A DNA stretch of 64,000 nt from Bacilli bacterium (GCA_017525855.1 JAFXSE010000003.1:129486-193485), one strand, 5' to 3'. Shown: positions 54,240 to 63,022, counted from the stretch's first letter. Notes: generated from the letters alone by a model not told the origin. Translations and numbers: made by a program.

Positions 54240-55546
54240 TTAAAATTTCAATAATTATACCTGTTTACAATACAGAAAAATATCTTAGAAGATGTATCGA
54301 ATCTGCTATAAATCAAACATTAAAAGATATTGAAATTATTTGTATAGATGATGCGTCTACTGATAATTCATTGAATATACTTAATGAATATGCAACAAAA
54401 GATAAACGTATAAAAGTAATAGCCTTTAAAACGAATAAAGGTGTAGGTAGAGCCAGAAATGAGGCTTTACGAATTGCAAGAGGTGAGTTTATTGGTTTTA
54501 TTGATAGTGATGATTTTGTAGATGAAAAATATTTTGAGGAATTATATAGTTATACACAAGATTATGATATAGTTAGAGGAATACGTGTAATTAGTTTGGA
54601 TAGTAAGACATATAAACATGCAAAAAATAAATATGGTTGTATAATTCCTTCAATTATTCGCAAGGCTTTTTTGAAAAAGAATAATTTAAAATTTCCAGAA
54701 CGACGAATACCTGGAGAAGATAGTACTTTTAAAAGATGGTTATATAATCATACGGATAAGATTTTTGAATGTCCAGATAAAAATATATATTATTGGTACA
54801 TCAAACGAGAAGGTTCTTTATCTAATTATCAATTAAATATATCACCTTTAGTATCAGTTATTATTACTCTTTATGAAATTAAAAAAGAATATGTTATTGA
54901 ATGTATTGAAAGTGTATTAGCACAAACTTATACTAATTTTGAAATTATTTGTGTTGATGATTGTTCACAACGCGTAGATTATTCAGATATTATAAATATG
55001 TCTGATAAAATAAAATTATATAGAAATGAAAAAAATTTAGGATTAGGAAAAAATGTTAATAAAGCATTTAGTTTGGCTAGTGGAAAGTATATAGTGAGAT
55101 TAGATGGAGATGATATTTTTGAAAATACTATTTTAGAAAAAGAAGTAGCTATATTAGAAAATAATAGTAATTATGGAGCAGTTTGTTGTGAATTAAAAAG
55201 GTTTGATGAAAGTAATCAACATATAAAAAGACCAATAGAATGGAATTATAAAGAAATTGTAGAAAATAGAATGTTTGCAGGTACTGGATATGCAGGTGGA
55301 GTAATGTTCAGGGCAGATTTATTAGAAAGCTGTTCAATAGATGAATCATTACCTATTTGTGAAGATTTTGATTTTCAATTACAAATACTCTCACAAACTG
55401 ATATATATAGTATACATGAAATATTATATCATTATCGAACTCATTGTGATGGATTATGTCATAAAATAACACGTCAAGTTCGCTGGGCAACTTTAGATAA
55501 AATTATAAGCAAACATAAAAAGCTTTTGAGTACTAACAGTAAGTAA
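54236..55546 (+). CDS. Two-domain glycosyltransferase family 2
   Basis: 436 residues carrying two GT-A domains. Domain 1 (about 1-200): ISIIIPVYNTEKYLRRCIES, ICIDDASTDNSLNIL, ARGEFIGFIDSDD. Domain 2 (about 205-425): VSVIITLYEIKKEYVIECIE, ICVDDCSQ, SGKYIVRLDGDDIFE and a CEDFDF acidic motif for catalysis. The two domains differ, so they may add different sugars in sequence, like bifunctional capsule polymerases. It is coupled to the preceding GT gene and followed by a promoter for a structural gene. Confidence 0.9.
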   Translation: MIKISIIIPVYNTEKYLRRCIESAINQTLKDIEIICIDDASTDNSLNILNEYATKDKRIKVIAFKTNKGVGRARNEALRIARGEFIGFIDSDDFVDEKYFEELYSYTQDYDIVRGIRVISLDSKTYKHAKNKYGCIIPSIIRKAFLKKNNLKFPERRIPGEDSTFKRWLYNHTDKIFECPDKNIYYWYIKREGSLSNYQLNISPLVSVIITLYEIKKEYVIECIESVLAQTYTNFEIICVDDCSQRVDYSDIINMSDKIKLYRNEKNLGLGKNVNKAFSLASGKYIVRLDGDDIFENTILEKEVAILENNSNYGAVCCELKRFDESNQHIKRPIEWNYKEIVENRMFAGTGYAGGVMFRADLLESCSIDESLPICEDFDFQLQILSQTDIYSIHEILYHYRTHCDGLCHKITRQVRWATLDKIISKHKKLLSTNSK

Positions 55547-55554
55547 TTTATAAA

Positions 55555-55574
55555 GTTCTAATACCTATATGAAA
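55555..55574 (+). promoter_or_regulatory. Phage-type promoter motif before the 324-residue structural gene
   Basis: GTTCTAATACCTATATGAAA, starting 34 bases before the ATG at 55589. Confidence 0.45.
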
Positions 55575-55588
55575 ATAAGGGATATATA

Positions 55589-56563
55589 ATGCCAACAATT
55601 GATTTAAAAATACCGACAAATTCAAGATTTCATAGTTCATTGAATGAAATAGATTTGGCAATGAAACAAATTTTTTTACATGTGATGCGAGTAGCTGATC
55701 CAAGAGATAAGTCAGGTATACAAGATAATATTACAGAAGAAGAAACAGAATATCTTTGGGATGATTCAAGAATATTTCAAGTAGATGAATTAGATACTGA
55801 AGAGATATTTAATACATATTTATTGCGTAAGAAAATTAATAATACAAAGGGTGTAGATATATCTTATCCTTTATTAGCTTATTTACAAAATGATATAGAT
55901 ACTGTATTTTGGGGTACAGGTAATCGTTTTCATCAATGGTATTTAGATTTACCAGTAGATACAGTAAATTGGGAAGTAGGTGATATAGTTGGTGTTGCTG
56001 AAGTTGGACCTTGGATGGGATTACAGGGTGAGGTCGCTGAAACTATACAAGATGATAATCAATTATACTGTAAACTAATGATAAATGGCAGTTTAGCTAT
56101 GGATCCTGATCCTCAAAATAAATTAAAGAAAATACCACATTTATTTAATATAAAAGATTTACGAGCATTAGGTGATAAAACTCCTCAAAGATATAAAGCA
56201 AAATCTATTACTGGTACGTATTCTACAACTATATTAGTAGATAATAGAGATGAAGCACAATATTTAAGAGATAAATTTATTTTAAGATGTGCTGATGCTA
56301 AAATATGGTTTAAATATAATTCTCCGACAATAGCTAATACTGAAAATCAAATTTTTACTGTATTTGATATTCCTAATATCGGTAAATATCCTACTTCACA
56401 AGATAAACTTAAGGGTATGGGTTATATTTATGGTATTACTTTTAATACACATATTTGGGGTTGTTTAACAGATGAACCGTTACCACAAGGTTGGATTGAT
56501 ACAATTCGTATGAATATTGAAGTAGAAAGAGAAGGAAGAGTTAACAGAATAGTTATAAATTAA
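55589..56563 (+). CDS. Probable virion structural protein (neck/tail region candidate)
   Basis: 324 residues, soluble mixed alpha/beta, no enzyme motif. It starts PTIDLKIPTNSRFHSSLNEI and contains a beta-rich core (VDTVNWEVGDIVGVAEVG, then GLQGEVAETIQDDNQLYCKL, an SH3-like pattern) and a conserved-looking C-terminus (WGCLTDEPLPQGWIDTIRM). It lies in a strand-consistent block leading to the tail sheath gene, which favours a head-to-tail connector or baseplate role. Family not recognised. Confidence 0.5.
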   Translation: MPTIDLKIPTNSRFHSSLNEIDLAMKQIFLHVMRVADPRDKSGIQDNITEEETEYLWDDSRIFQVDELDTEEIFNTYLLRKKINNTKGVDISYPLLAYLQNDIDTVFWGTGNRFHQWYLDLPVDTVNWEVGDIVGVAEVGPWMGLQGEVAETIQDDNQLYCKLMINGSLAMDPDPQNKLKKIPHLFNIKDLRALGDKTPQRYKAKSITGTYSTTILVDNRDEAQYLRDKFILRCADAKIWFKYNSPTIANTENQIFTVFDIPNIGKYPTSQDKLKGMGYIYGITFNTHIWGCLTDEPLPQGWIDTIRMNIEVEREGRVNRIVIN

Positions 56564-56573
56564 ATAAATAATT

Positions 56574-56588
56574 GTTCTATATAATATA
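56574..56588 (+). promoter_or_regulatory. Phage-type promoter motif GTTCTATATAATATA (first of two)
   Basis: GTTCTATATAATATA, 94 bases before the ATG at 56668. A second, weaker GTTCTAGTTTTTG lies at 56615, 53 bases before the ATG. Double motifs also precede the sheath gene, so both may be highly expressed. Confidence 0.45.
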
Positions 56589-56667
56589 ATTTTCTAGTCG
56601 TGTCTTATTTATTAGTTCTAGTTTTTGTAAGTTAAAAATAATTTAAAATTTTTAAGGTGATTTTATA

Positions 56668-57864
56668 ATGGCAAAATATACAAATAGATTGAAAGCACGT
56701 TTGGCTTATGCTAGATTGTGTGAAAGTGCTAAAGAAGGCAAAAACTGGATTGTGACACGTAAATTAATTCTCGAAACAGAAGAAGGTGATGTCTCCTTTG
56801 ATGCAGGTGAAGAAGTAGAGATTGGTGCTACTCCTGAAGGTGATATGGGTATTAATGGTTCAGCAGCTTGTGTTGTTATTACAGATCCTGAATTAGCAGC
56901 TAAAATTGCTGATACAGTTGTTAATGCTGATGAAACTTCTGATGTTGAATTCGTAACAAAAGATGCTGTTGATGCAGTTATGGATGGCGAAGCAGCTGAT
57001 CAAGTTGTTGATGATTTAGCTGATGACGCTGGTGCAGAAGATGTATCTGCTGAAGAAGAAATGTCAGTTGAGGTTCCTGAATTAGATCCTAATAAGAAAG
57101 AATCAGTTGAAGCTAAATTTGCTAAATTCAGTACAAATCGTTTAAATCCTAAGAAAGTTCTCGTTTGTGAATCTATTATGATTGATGAAGAATCAAGTGA
57201 TCGTATTAATATGTATAATATTAAATGTGATCGTTTGAAAAAAGAAAGTTTCAATGATTATAAAACTTTTTCAGCTCGCGTTTCTGAATTAAAAGGTTCT
57301 TTACAACCTGGTAAACGTGAAATTGCTTTAACAGAAGCTGGTGAAGTTATGGGTTCTTATGATACAGAAGCTGATGCTGGTACTTTGTATCCTGAAAATT
57401 CTTGGAGTGATGTAGATGCTATGGATAATGCTGATACAGCTCCTGTTGAATTAATGAATGAACCTGAAGCAGATATGGATTTTGATGCATGGAATGATGA
57501 AGGTGAAGCTGTTGCTCCTGCTGAGGAAATGCCAGAAGCTGCTGAAGATGGTGTTGCAGATGTAACTGATCAATATACTGGTGGTAGTGTATTTGAATCA
57601 TGCTTGAAAAAGTATGAAGAATCAGCTAAATCAGGTAAAGACTATATTGAAATGGTTAATAGTTTAGAAAAAGCTGGTTTGAAAGAATCTGCTATTGCTA
57701 AAGTTGTTTCTACATTTGATAGTCGTAAATTAAATGAATGCGTTCGTGTTTATGATACAAAATATGGTAAATATGTTAATGCATTGAAAGAATCTGTAGC
57801 TGCAGATAACTTCATTGAAGAAACTGGTGAAGCTAAACGTTTCTCTAAGAGATTCTTTAATTAA
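56668..57864 (+). CDS. Abundant acidic head/scaffold-type protein candidate
   Basis: 398 residues. Codon use is richer in G+C than most neighbours, which suggests high expression. The N-terminus is basic and helical (YTNRLKARLAYARLCESAKE), with RLCES fitting an (L/I)xE processing rule; the centre is Ala/Asp/Glu-rich and probably disordered (residues 85-135 and 235-300). Further possible sites are VLVCES near 167, and YVNALKES in the C-terminal helical part. The composition resembles T4-type core or scaffold proteins that are cut and packaged. It has two upstream promoter motifs and a double-hairpin terminator. Assignment is inferred. Confidence 0.45.
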   Translation: MAKYTNRLKARLAYARLCESAKEGKNWIVTRKLILETEEGDVSFDAGEEVEIGATPEGDMGINGSAACVVITDPELAAKIADTVVNADETSDVEFVTKDAVDAVMDGEAADQVVDDLADDAGAEDVSAEEEMSVEVPELDPNKKESVEAKFAKFSTNRLNPKKVLVCESIMIDEESSDRINMYNIKCDRLKKESFNDYKTFSARVSELKGSLQPGKREIALTEAGEVMGSYDTEADAGTLYPENSWSDVDAMDNADTAPVELMNEPEADMDFDAWNDEGEAVAPAEEMPEAAEDGVADVTDQYTGGSVFESCLKKYEESAKSGKDYIEMVNSLEKAGLKESAIAKVVSTFDSRKLNECVRVYDTKYGKYVNALKESVAADNFIEETGEAKRFSKRFFN

Positions 57865-57929
57865 TTTTTGCCACTTTTTTCCTTTCTTGGCAAAAATATG
57901 GAGCTTTGTTAATTCAAGGCTCCTTTTTT
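57865..57929 (+). terminator. Double-hairpin terminator after the acidic head-type protein
   Basis: The first stem is TTTTTGCCA with TGGCAAAAA (57865-57873, 57888-57896). The second is GGAGC with GCTCC plus inner pairs (57900-57923), followed by six T. It sits directly after the stop codon. Confidence 0.8.
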
Positions 57930-57933
57930 ATTT

Positions 57934-57948
57934 GTTCTATAAAATATG
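57934..57948 (+). promoter_or_regulatory. Phage-type promoter motif GTTCTATAAAATATG
   Basis: GTTCTATAAAATATG, starting 36 bases before the ATG at 57970. Confidence 0.5.
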
Positions 57949-57969
57949 TTTAATAAATAAGGTTTATCA

Positions 57970-58254
57970 ATGTATTTAATAGAAGAACAACTTGATTCTG
58001 ATAACAAAACAGTAGGTTATTGGGTAAGAGAAAAAATAGCTAATAAATTAGTAGAATCACATTTTGTAACGTTGTCTCCAAAGCAATGTTCATGTAGATA
58101 TTTTGCTGAATCTCATAATCCTCATACACATTTTCATATAAATGTTGTTGAAACTTGGATAAAGCAAGGTAAACCGTGTGCAGCAATGTATGGTAAATCA
58201 AAATCAGGTAAAGTAGTAACTTTATGTCCGGGATTTATTAAAGTTAAACAATAA
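57970..58254 (+). CDS. Small Cys/His-rich protein, possible zinc binding
   Basis: 94 residues with QCSCRYFAESHN, then THFHINVVETWIKQGKPC: a CxC pair followed by histidines and a further Cys, which could form a SWIM-like zinc site. Its own promoter motif lies 36 bases upstream and another lies just downstream, so it is a single-gene unit in the structural block. Function unknown. It may be distantly related to the SWIM-like gene at 51952. Confidence 0.5.
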   Translation: MYLIEEQLDSDNKTVGYWVREKIANKLVESHFVTLSPKQCSCRYFAESHNPHTHFHINVVETWIKQGKPCAAMYGKSKSGKVVTLCPGFIKVKQ

Positions 58255-58275
58255 TCTTGATTTATATTATAACAA

Positions 58276-58292
58276 GTTCTATTTATAAAATG
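58276..58292 (+). promoter_or_regulatory. Phage-type promoter motif GTTCTATTTATAAAATG
   Basis: GTTCTATTTATAAAATG, starting 48 bases before the ATG at 58324. Confidence 0.5.
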
Positions 58293-58323
58293 AATTAATT
58301 CATAACCTATAGGAATTTAAGAA

Positions 58324-59226
58324 ATGAAACTTAGAGAACGTTTAATTAATATTGCAAATGAAGTTTTAACAGAAGGTGTTGAAAGTTCAAAAGATATTAT
58401 TTCAGATAATAGTGTACCTGGTGGTTTTGATGATATGGGTATGGCAAATGTTAATCCTGGTGAATTTGCTCAAGAAGAAATTACAGATCATCAAAATTTA
58501 GAAAATACTGCAAGTATGTCTAATGATACAGATTTTGAAGGTAAAGCAACAAATCCTAGTGCAAATCCTGGTAATCTTGTAGATAAAGTACAAGATATGA
58601 TGAGTGATTTAGTTGATATTTCAGTTCCGGATGAAGAAGGTTCTGTTACTATTGTTAAATCTGTAGAAGATAATTGCGGTGGTGATGATCCAAAATGTTT
58701 AGAAATGAAGAAAAAAGATAACTTTGGTGAATCAGCATTTGCAAAAATTGTTGAATCTGTTCTCGGTGGCAAAACTTGTGAAGAATATTTAATGGAAGCT
58801 AGTAGTGAACCTTATATTAAACCGACTAGCACTGGTGAATATGTAGTATGTAAAGCAAATGGTGAAATTTGTCGTACATGTGATACAGAAAAAGAAGCTG
58901 AAGAAGCATTAGTTGAGTTAAAAAAAACTAAAGAAGAATGCTCAATGAAAGAATCACAATATGCTAATAATAGAGATTTTGTTCCACAAACAGGAATTAA
59001 CGCTTCAGATGTTCTTAATGCATTAAAAAAAGAATTAGGTGATGGTTCAGAAGCATTACATGTAGATGAAGTTGCTGATTCTGAAAATCCTAAATCTTAT
59101 CGTGTTTCTATGATTGATACAAAGAAATTACCTAAAAATCTTCATGTTGAAAATGTAATACTTAAATTAGATGGTGATACATATTCAATGGAAAAATTAG
59201 CTGATGAATATCCAATTGCAAAATAA
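58324..59226 (+). CDS. Acidic core/head-associated protein candidate
   Basis: 300 residues. The N-terminal amphipathic helix is followed by EVLTEGVES near residue 17; LTE before a small residue is the exact T4 prohead-protease site type. Residues 25-105 are acidic and low-complexity. A central helix (SAFAKIVESVLGGKTCEEYL) resembles the C-terminal helix of the 56668 protein, which has a similar VFES-C-L-KKYEE pattern. A small globular domain ends the protein (SYRVSMIDTKKLP, VILKLDGDTYSM). Likely an internal, proteolysed head protein; inferred. Confidence 0.45.
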   Translation: MKLRERLINIANEVLTEGVESSKDIISDNSVPGGFDDMGMANVNPGEFAQEEITDHQNLENTASMSNDTDFEGKATNPSANPGNLVDKVQDMMSDLVDISVPDEEGSVTIVKSVEDNCGGDDPKCLEMKKKDNFGESAFAKIVESVLGGKTCEEYLMEASSEPYIKPTSTGEYVVCKANGEICRTCDTEKEAEEALVELKKTKEECSMKESQYANNRDFVPQTGINASDVLNALKKELGDGSEALHVDEVADSENPKSYRVSMIDTKKLPKNLHVENVILKLDGDTYSMEKLADEYPIAK

Positions 59227-59240
59227 TTAGGAATACTAAT

Positions 59241-59837
59241 ATGAAATTTACTCCTAAAAAAATTATAACAGAAGAAGAATTACAGGTACCATCATTTAGT
59301 AGAGATAGAACATATGATGTAAATGATATTATGGAATTAATAAATAATTCATTTATATTAAGTCCAGAAAATCTTCCAAAAATTAAAAAGTTAGGAAGTA
59401 AATATGATATTTTATATACTAAACCAGATGCAATTTTAGATGATATTTGTCAAAATAGTTTTCTTCCTACTTGGTCTGGTGATGAAGAAATAGATGCTGA
59501 AGAATTAGAAAGTAAACTTAAGAATTTTGCAAAAGATATGGAATTCACTCAAGATGAATTAAATGAATTATGCGAAGAAATAAAGCATACTAAAAATCCT
59601 ACATCAGCTAGAATTGAAGAATTTAATGATGTTTTACAATCTGATATTTCAACATTAGAAAATCTTAGATCCGAATTAAGTACTAATATGGCATCTGTTG
59701 GAATAGGTAAGCTTATTAATGAATTAAAAAAGCTTGAATATTCTGGAAATAAGTATGAAACATGGGATTATAACAAATACGCAACTGATAAATCAAAGTA
59801 CACTTTATTAGGTGGTAGTGACGAAGATTACGAATAA
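59241..59837 (+). CDS. Hypothetical protein in the structural block
   Basis: 198 residues, acidic, mostly helical in the second half. It begins MKFTPKKIITEEELQVPSF, again with an (I/L)xE pair close to the N-terminus. It follows the 58324 gene by 14 bases and precedes the Stealth-like gene by 11, so the three are one operon. Function unknown. Confidence 0.45.
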   Translation: MKFTPKKIITEEELQVPSFSRDRTYDVNDIMELINNSFILSPENLPKIKKLGSKYDILYTKPDAILDDICQNSFLPTWSGDEEIDAEELESKLKNFAKDMEFTQDELNELCEEIKHTKNPTSARIEEFNDVLQSDISTLENLRSELSTNMASVGIGKLINELKKLEYSGNKYETWDYNKYATDKSKYTLLGGSDEDYE

Positions 59838-59848
59838 AGGAGTTAAAA

Positions 59849-60748
59849 ATGGGGGGAGTAGCTGGACCATGTTTACCACAAATAAGACATGGAATGATGA
59901 TAAAAAAACAGTTATTATCAAATACTTCTTTATCTACTAAAGCAAAAAGTTTAGTTGAAAATAAAAATAAATTTGTTCCTATTTGTGAATCTGATAAGCA
60001 ATATGATTTGGTATATATTTTAAAAGAATCTGAGTTAAATCCAGATTTAAAGATGTCATTGAGATCTATTGCTCAATTTTGTACATTTAAAAATATTTGG
60101 TTAGTTGGTTATAAACCTAGCTGGGTACAAAATGTAAAATTTTTAAAAACAGAGCAAACTGGTACAAAATGGCAAAATGCTATGATTAATATGATAGCTG
60201 CTTGTCAATGTGAAGATATTTCTGAAGATTTTGTACTTATGAATGATGATTTTTTTGCTTTAGATCATATAAGAGATTGGAAAAAATCATTAAATTTATG
60301 TTTAGGTACACTTGAAAAACAGGTATTATTATATAGTACCAAACGAAATAAATCTAGATGGCAATATGGTTTTGAATATGCTGTAGATTTGTTAGATAGA
60401 TGTGATTGTAGCAGTCATATTAATTATGAATCACATCTTCCTATTATTTTTAATAGACATAAATTTTTAGAAATGTGTGAAAAACCTGTAATTAAAGAAT
60501 TTTTAACTACGAATAAGGTTTTACATAGAAGAAGTGTATATAAAAATTTATATCCAGATATTGATTTAGAAGAACCAGCAAAAATAAGAGATGTTAAAAT
60601 TTCTATAGGTAGAGATTTAAATGATGCTTGGTTACATTGTAATTGGTTAAGTGTTTTTGATAATGTTACTGATAACATTAGAAGATATCCAAGAGTTAAT
60701 AAATTTTTAGCAGCTATGTATCCAACTAAATGTATTTTTGAAATTTGA
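59849..60748 (+). CDS. Stealth-like (CR2-type) glycosyltransferase/phosphotransferase
   Basis: 299 residues. Conserved-region pattern: YDLVYILKESELNPDLKM, then SLRSIAQFCTFKNIWLVGYK, then EDFVLMNDDFFALDHIRDW, matching the Stealth CR2 layout (ELRYSLRSI...NIYIVT...FLxxNDD). Stealth proteins transfer sugar-1-phosphates in capsule synthesis, and related genes occur in several tailed phages. A strong AAGGAG site precedes the ATG. It could decorate virion or host surface. A promoter for the sheath follows. Confidence 0.65.
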   Translation: MGGVAGPCLPQIRHGMMIKKQLLSNTSLSTKAKSLVENKNKFVPICESDKQYDLVYILKESELNPDLKMSLRSIAQFCTFKNIWLVGYKPSWVQNVKFLKTEQTGTKWQNAMINMIAACQCEDISEDFVLMNDDFFALDHIRDWKKSLNLCLGTLEKQVLLYSTKRNKSRWQYGFEYAVDLLDRCDCSSHINYESHLPIIFNRHKFLEMCEKPVIKEFLTTNKVLHRRSVYKNLYPDIDLEEPAKIRDVKISIGRDLNDAWLHCNWLSVFDNVTDNIRRYPRVNKFLAAMYPTKCIFEI

Positions 60749-60804
60749 TCTAATTTTAATAAATATAACAATTTACTAATAAAAAACAGTTTTAACTATT
60801 TAAA

Positions 60805-60821
60805 GTTCTATAAAGTAATTG
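60805..60821 (+). promoter_or_regulatory. Upstream phage-type promoter motif of the sheath gene
   Basis: GTTCTATAAAGTAATTG. It is enclosed by an inverted repeat (AACAGTTTTAACT at 60785-60797 with AGTTAAACTGTT at 60843-60854), which may be an operator or an RNA hairpin. Confidence 0.35.
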
Positions 60822-60876
60822 AATTTATAGAATGTTATATTAAGTTAAACTGTTATCTTGCTATATACTTTTATAA

Positions 60877-60890
60877 GTTCTATTATATAG
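60877..60890 (+). promoter_or_regulatory. Phage-type promoter motif GTTCTATTATATAG of the sheath gene
   Basis: GTTCTATTATATAG, starting 47 bases before the sheath ATG at 60924. An excellent consensus match in front of what should be one of the most abundant late proteins. Confidence 0.6.
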
Positions 60891-60923
60891 TTTATAATAA
60901 ATTTAATAGAGGATTAAAAAGCA

Positions 60924-62957
60924 ATGGCAAATTATCGTTTTCCGGGCGTATATCCAAACATTCGTGACCTCAGTGGTATTGTAACAATTAATGCTAGTAC
61001 TTCTTGTGGTTATGTGGGAGAGGCTCCTTACGGTCCCGTATTTAAACCAACACTTTGCTCCACATTACAAGATTATACTGATCGTTTTGGTCCATTAAGT
61101 TCACAGTACGGCTATGCTGGTTATTCATTGGCCGTTGCTTCTGAGACTATTAATGAACATTATTTTGTTCGTGTAGTAAATACAGGTTCAGAATTTGATG
61201 AAGATCGTTCAAATAATGCAAAATGGGCAGCTGGTGCTATTATGCAGAATAGTTTTGAATATCAAGAAACATCTGAAAGTGGTGAAATAGTTTCTAATCG
61301 TCCTTATATTCCGGGTTATTTCTATGAAAAAATCGTAGGTGCTCAAAATTTACGTGATTCTGGTTCAGATTCTGGTTTATTTAAAGATGATGAAGTTACT
61401 CAAGGTATTTCTGATGCTTCCATGATTTTTGCAGCGACTGATCCGAACGCTCGTGATTTTTATGTTACTGTTGAAGATAGTACAATTAATGAAAATCTTT
61501 CATATAGTATTTTAGATATGACAGTTGTACCTAGTAATGAAGGTATTGAACATTATGCCTTAGTTACTTGCAAAGTTGATGCTGCAATGCTTGATGGTGT
61601 TGATGTTGGTGATAAAGTTGTAATTTCAAAAGTAACTGATTCTATTTTTAATGGTTTATATGAAATTGAAAGTATGGATGTTGATTCTGAGAATAAAAAT
61701 GTAAAATTATTTACATTTACTGTTCCGTTCGGTGATAAAGATCCTTCTGAACATTTAGAGCCTGGTATTGCAAATGCAAGAGCTCGTATTTATCCAGCAA
61801 ATAATGAAACAACATTCAGAGTAATTGTTGAAGAAAAAATTGGTCGTGTATTCAGAACATTAGAAGTATATGATTATTGTACATTATATCCTGCTCAGGA
61901 TAATTATGGTAATTCTACCTTCGTTGAAGATGTAATTAATGTTTCTTCTAACTTTATTCAAGTATTTGTTAATACAGATATTACAGAAAATAATTTTATT
62001 ATACCGGAATATGCATATCGTGTTAACTTAGAAGGTGGTAATCCTGGTTCTTGGGGTAAAGGTCAATATAATGAAAAGATTGATGCTTTATGTGATGGTT
62101 GGGAATATTTCCGTGATCGTACTCAAGTAAATGTTTCACTTTTAATGAACTCTGGTTATGTAAGTAGATCAAATGTTTCATATCAAAATAAAATGATTGA
62201 AATTGCTGAACATCGTCGTGATTGCTTCTGCTTATTAGATGTTCCTATGACAGATACAGCTTATAGTGATGCTGTTGATTTCCGTCAAGATATGCAACAA
62301 TCTACATCTTATCGCGCTGCTTTATGTACTCCATGGGTTAAAACATATGATGCAGCTCAAGGTCGTTCAAACTTCTTAATGTGTCCATCAGCATATATTG
62401 CTAAAATTATGGGTACAGGTGAACCTTGGATGGCTCCTGCTGGTTTAAATCGTGGTGTATTAAGTTCTACGATTGTTTCTCCTACAGGATTAACTGATTA
62501 TTATAATACAATTCAAGGTGGTGTTCTTTATACAGATAATCAAATGAACTGCTTAATTAGAGACGCAGCTGTTGGTTATGTAAGCTGGGGTCAAAGAACA
62601 TTACAGAAAAAACCTTCTGCTCTTGATCGTATTAATGTTGCTCGTACAGTAATTTATATCGAAACAGTATTACGTGATGCTGCTAGATGGCATTTGTTTG
62701 AAAATAATACAGCTTATGAACGTATGCAAATTACATTACAATTTACAAGTTTCTTAAATACAATTTTAAGTGCTGAGGGTATTCAAAGATTCCAAGTAAT
62801 TTGTGATGAATCTAATAATACACCTGCTGTAATTTCAAATAATCAATTAGTAGTTGATATTTACTTATGGCCTTCATATACAGCAGAAGTTATTATTCTT
62901 AATACAAATGTTATGGGTGCTGATACTACAGTTAATATTAGTACATACACTAACTAA
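60924..62957 (+). CDS. 18: Contractile tail sheath protein (gp18-like)
   Basis: 677 residues, close to T4 gp18 (659). The start ANYRFPGVYPNIRDLSG, then GYVGEAPYGPVFKPTLC and ASETINEHYFVRVVN, match the N-terminal sheath domain; the C-terminal part has the conserved sheath core: DVPMTDTAYSDAVDFRQDM near 445, PSAYIAKIMGTGEPWMAPAG near 490, then GYVSWGQRTL and INVARTVIYIETVLRDAARW near 570. It polymerises around the tail tube and contracts at infection. Codon use is richer in G+C than neighbours, as expected for an abundant protein. A terminator follows. Confidence 0.95.
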   Translation: MANYRFPGVYPNIRDLSGIVTINASTSCGYVGEAPYGPVFKPTLCSTLQDYTDRFGPLSSQYGYAGYSLAVASETINEHYFVRVVNTGSEFDEDRSNNAKWAAGAIMQNSFEYQETSESGEIVSNRPYIPGYFYEKIVGAQNLRDSGSDSGLFKDDEVTQGISDASMIFAATDPNARDFYVTVEDSTINENLSYSILDMTVVPSNEGIEHYALVTCKVDAAMLDGVDVGDKVVISKVTDSIFNGLYEIESMDVDSENKNVKLFTFTVPFGDKDPSEHLEPGIANARARIYPANNETTFRVIVEEKIGRVFRTLEVYDYCTLYPAQDNYGNSTFVEDVINVSSNFIQVFVNTDITENNFIIPEYAYRVNLEGGNPGSWGKGQYNEKIDALCDGWEYFRDRTQVNVSLLMNSGYVSRSNVSYQNKMIEIAEHRRDCFCLLDVPMTDTAYSDAVDFRQDMQQSTSYRAALCTPWVKTYDAAQGRSNFLMCPSAYIAKIMGTGEPWMAPAGLNRGVLSSTIVSPTGLTDYYNTIQGGVLYTDNQMNCLIRDAAVGYVSWGQRTLQKKPSALDRINVARTVIYIETVLRDAARWHLFENNTAYERMQITLQFTSFLNTILSAEGIQRFQVICDESNNTPAVISNNQLVVDIYLWPSYTAEVIILNTNVMGADTTVNISTYTN

Positions 62958-62982
62958 AACTAAGAATATTAAATATAAATTT

Positions 62983-63010
62983 AGGAGATCGAAAAACGGT
63001 CTCCTTTTTT
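62983..63010 (+). terminator. Intrinsic terminator after the sheath gene
   Basis: AGGAGATCG (62983-62991) pairs with CGGTCTCCT (62997-63005) with one G-U pair, a five-A loop, then a run of six T. Confidence 0.85.
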
Positions 63011-63022
63011 ATTATTAATGGC

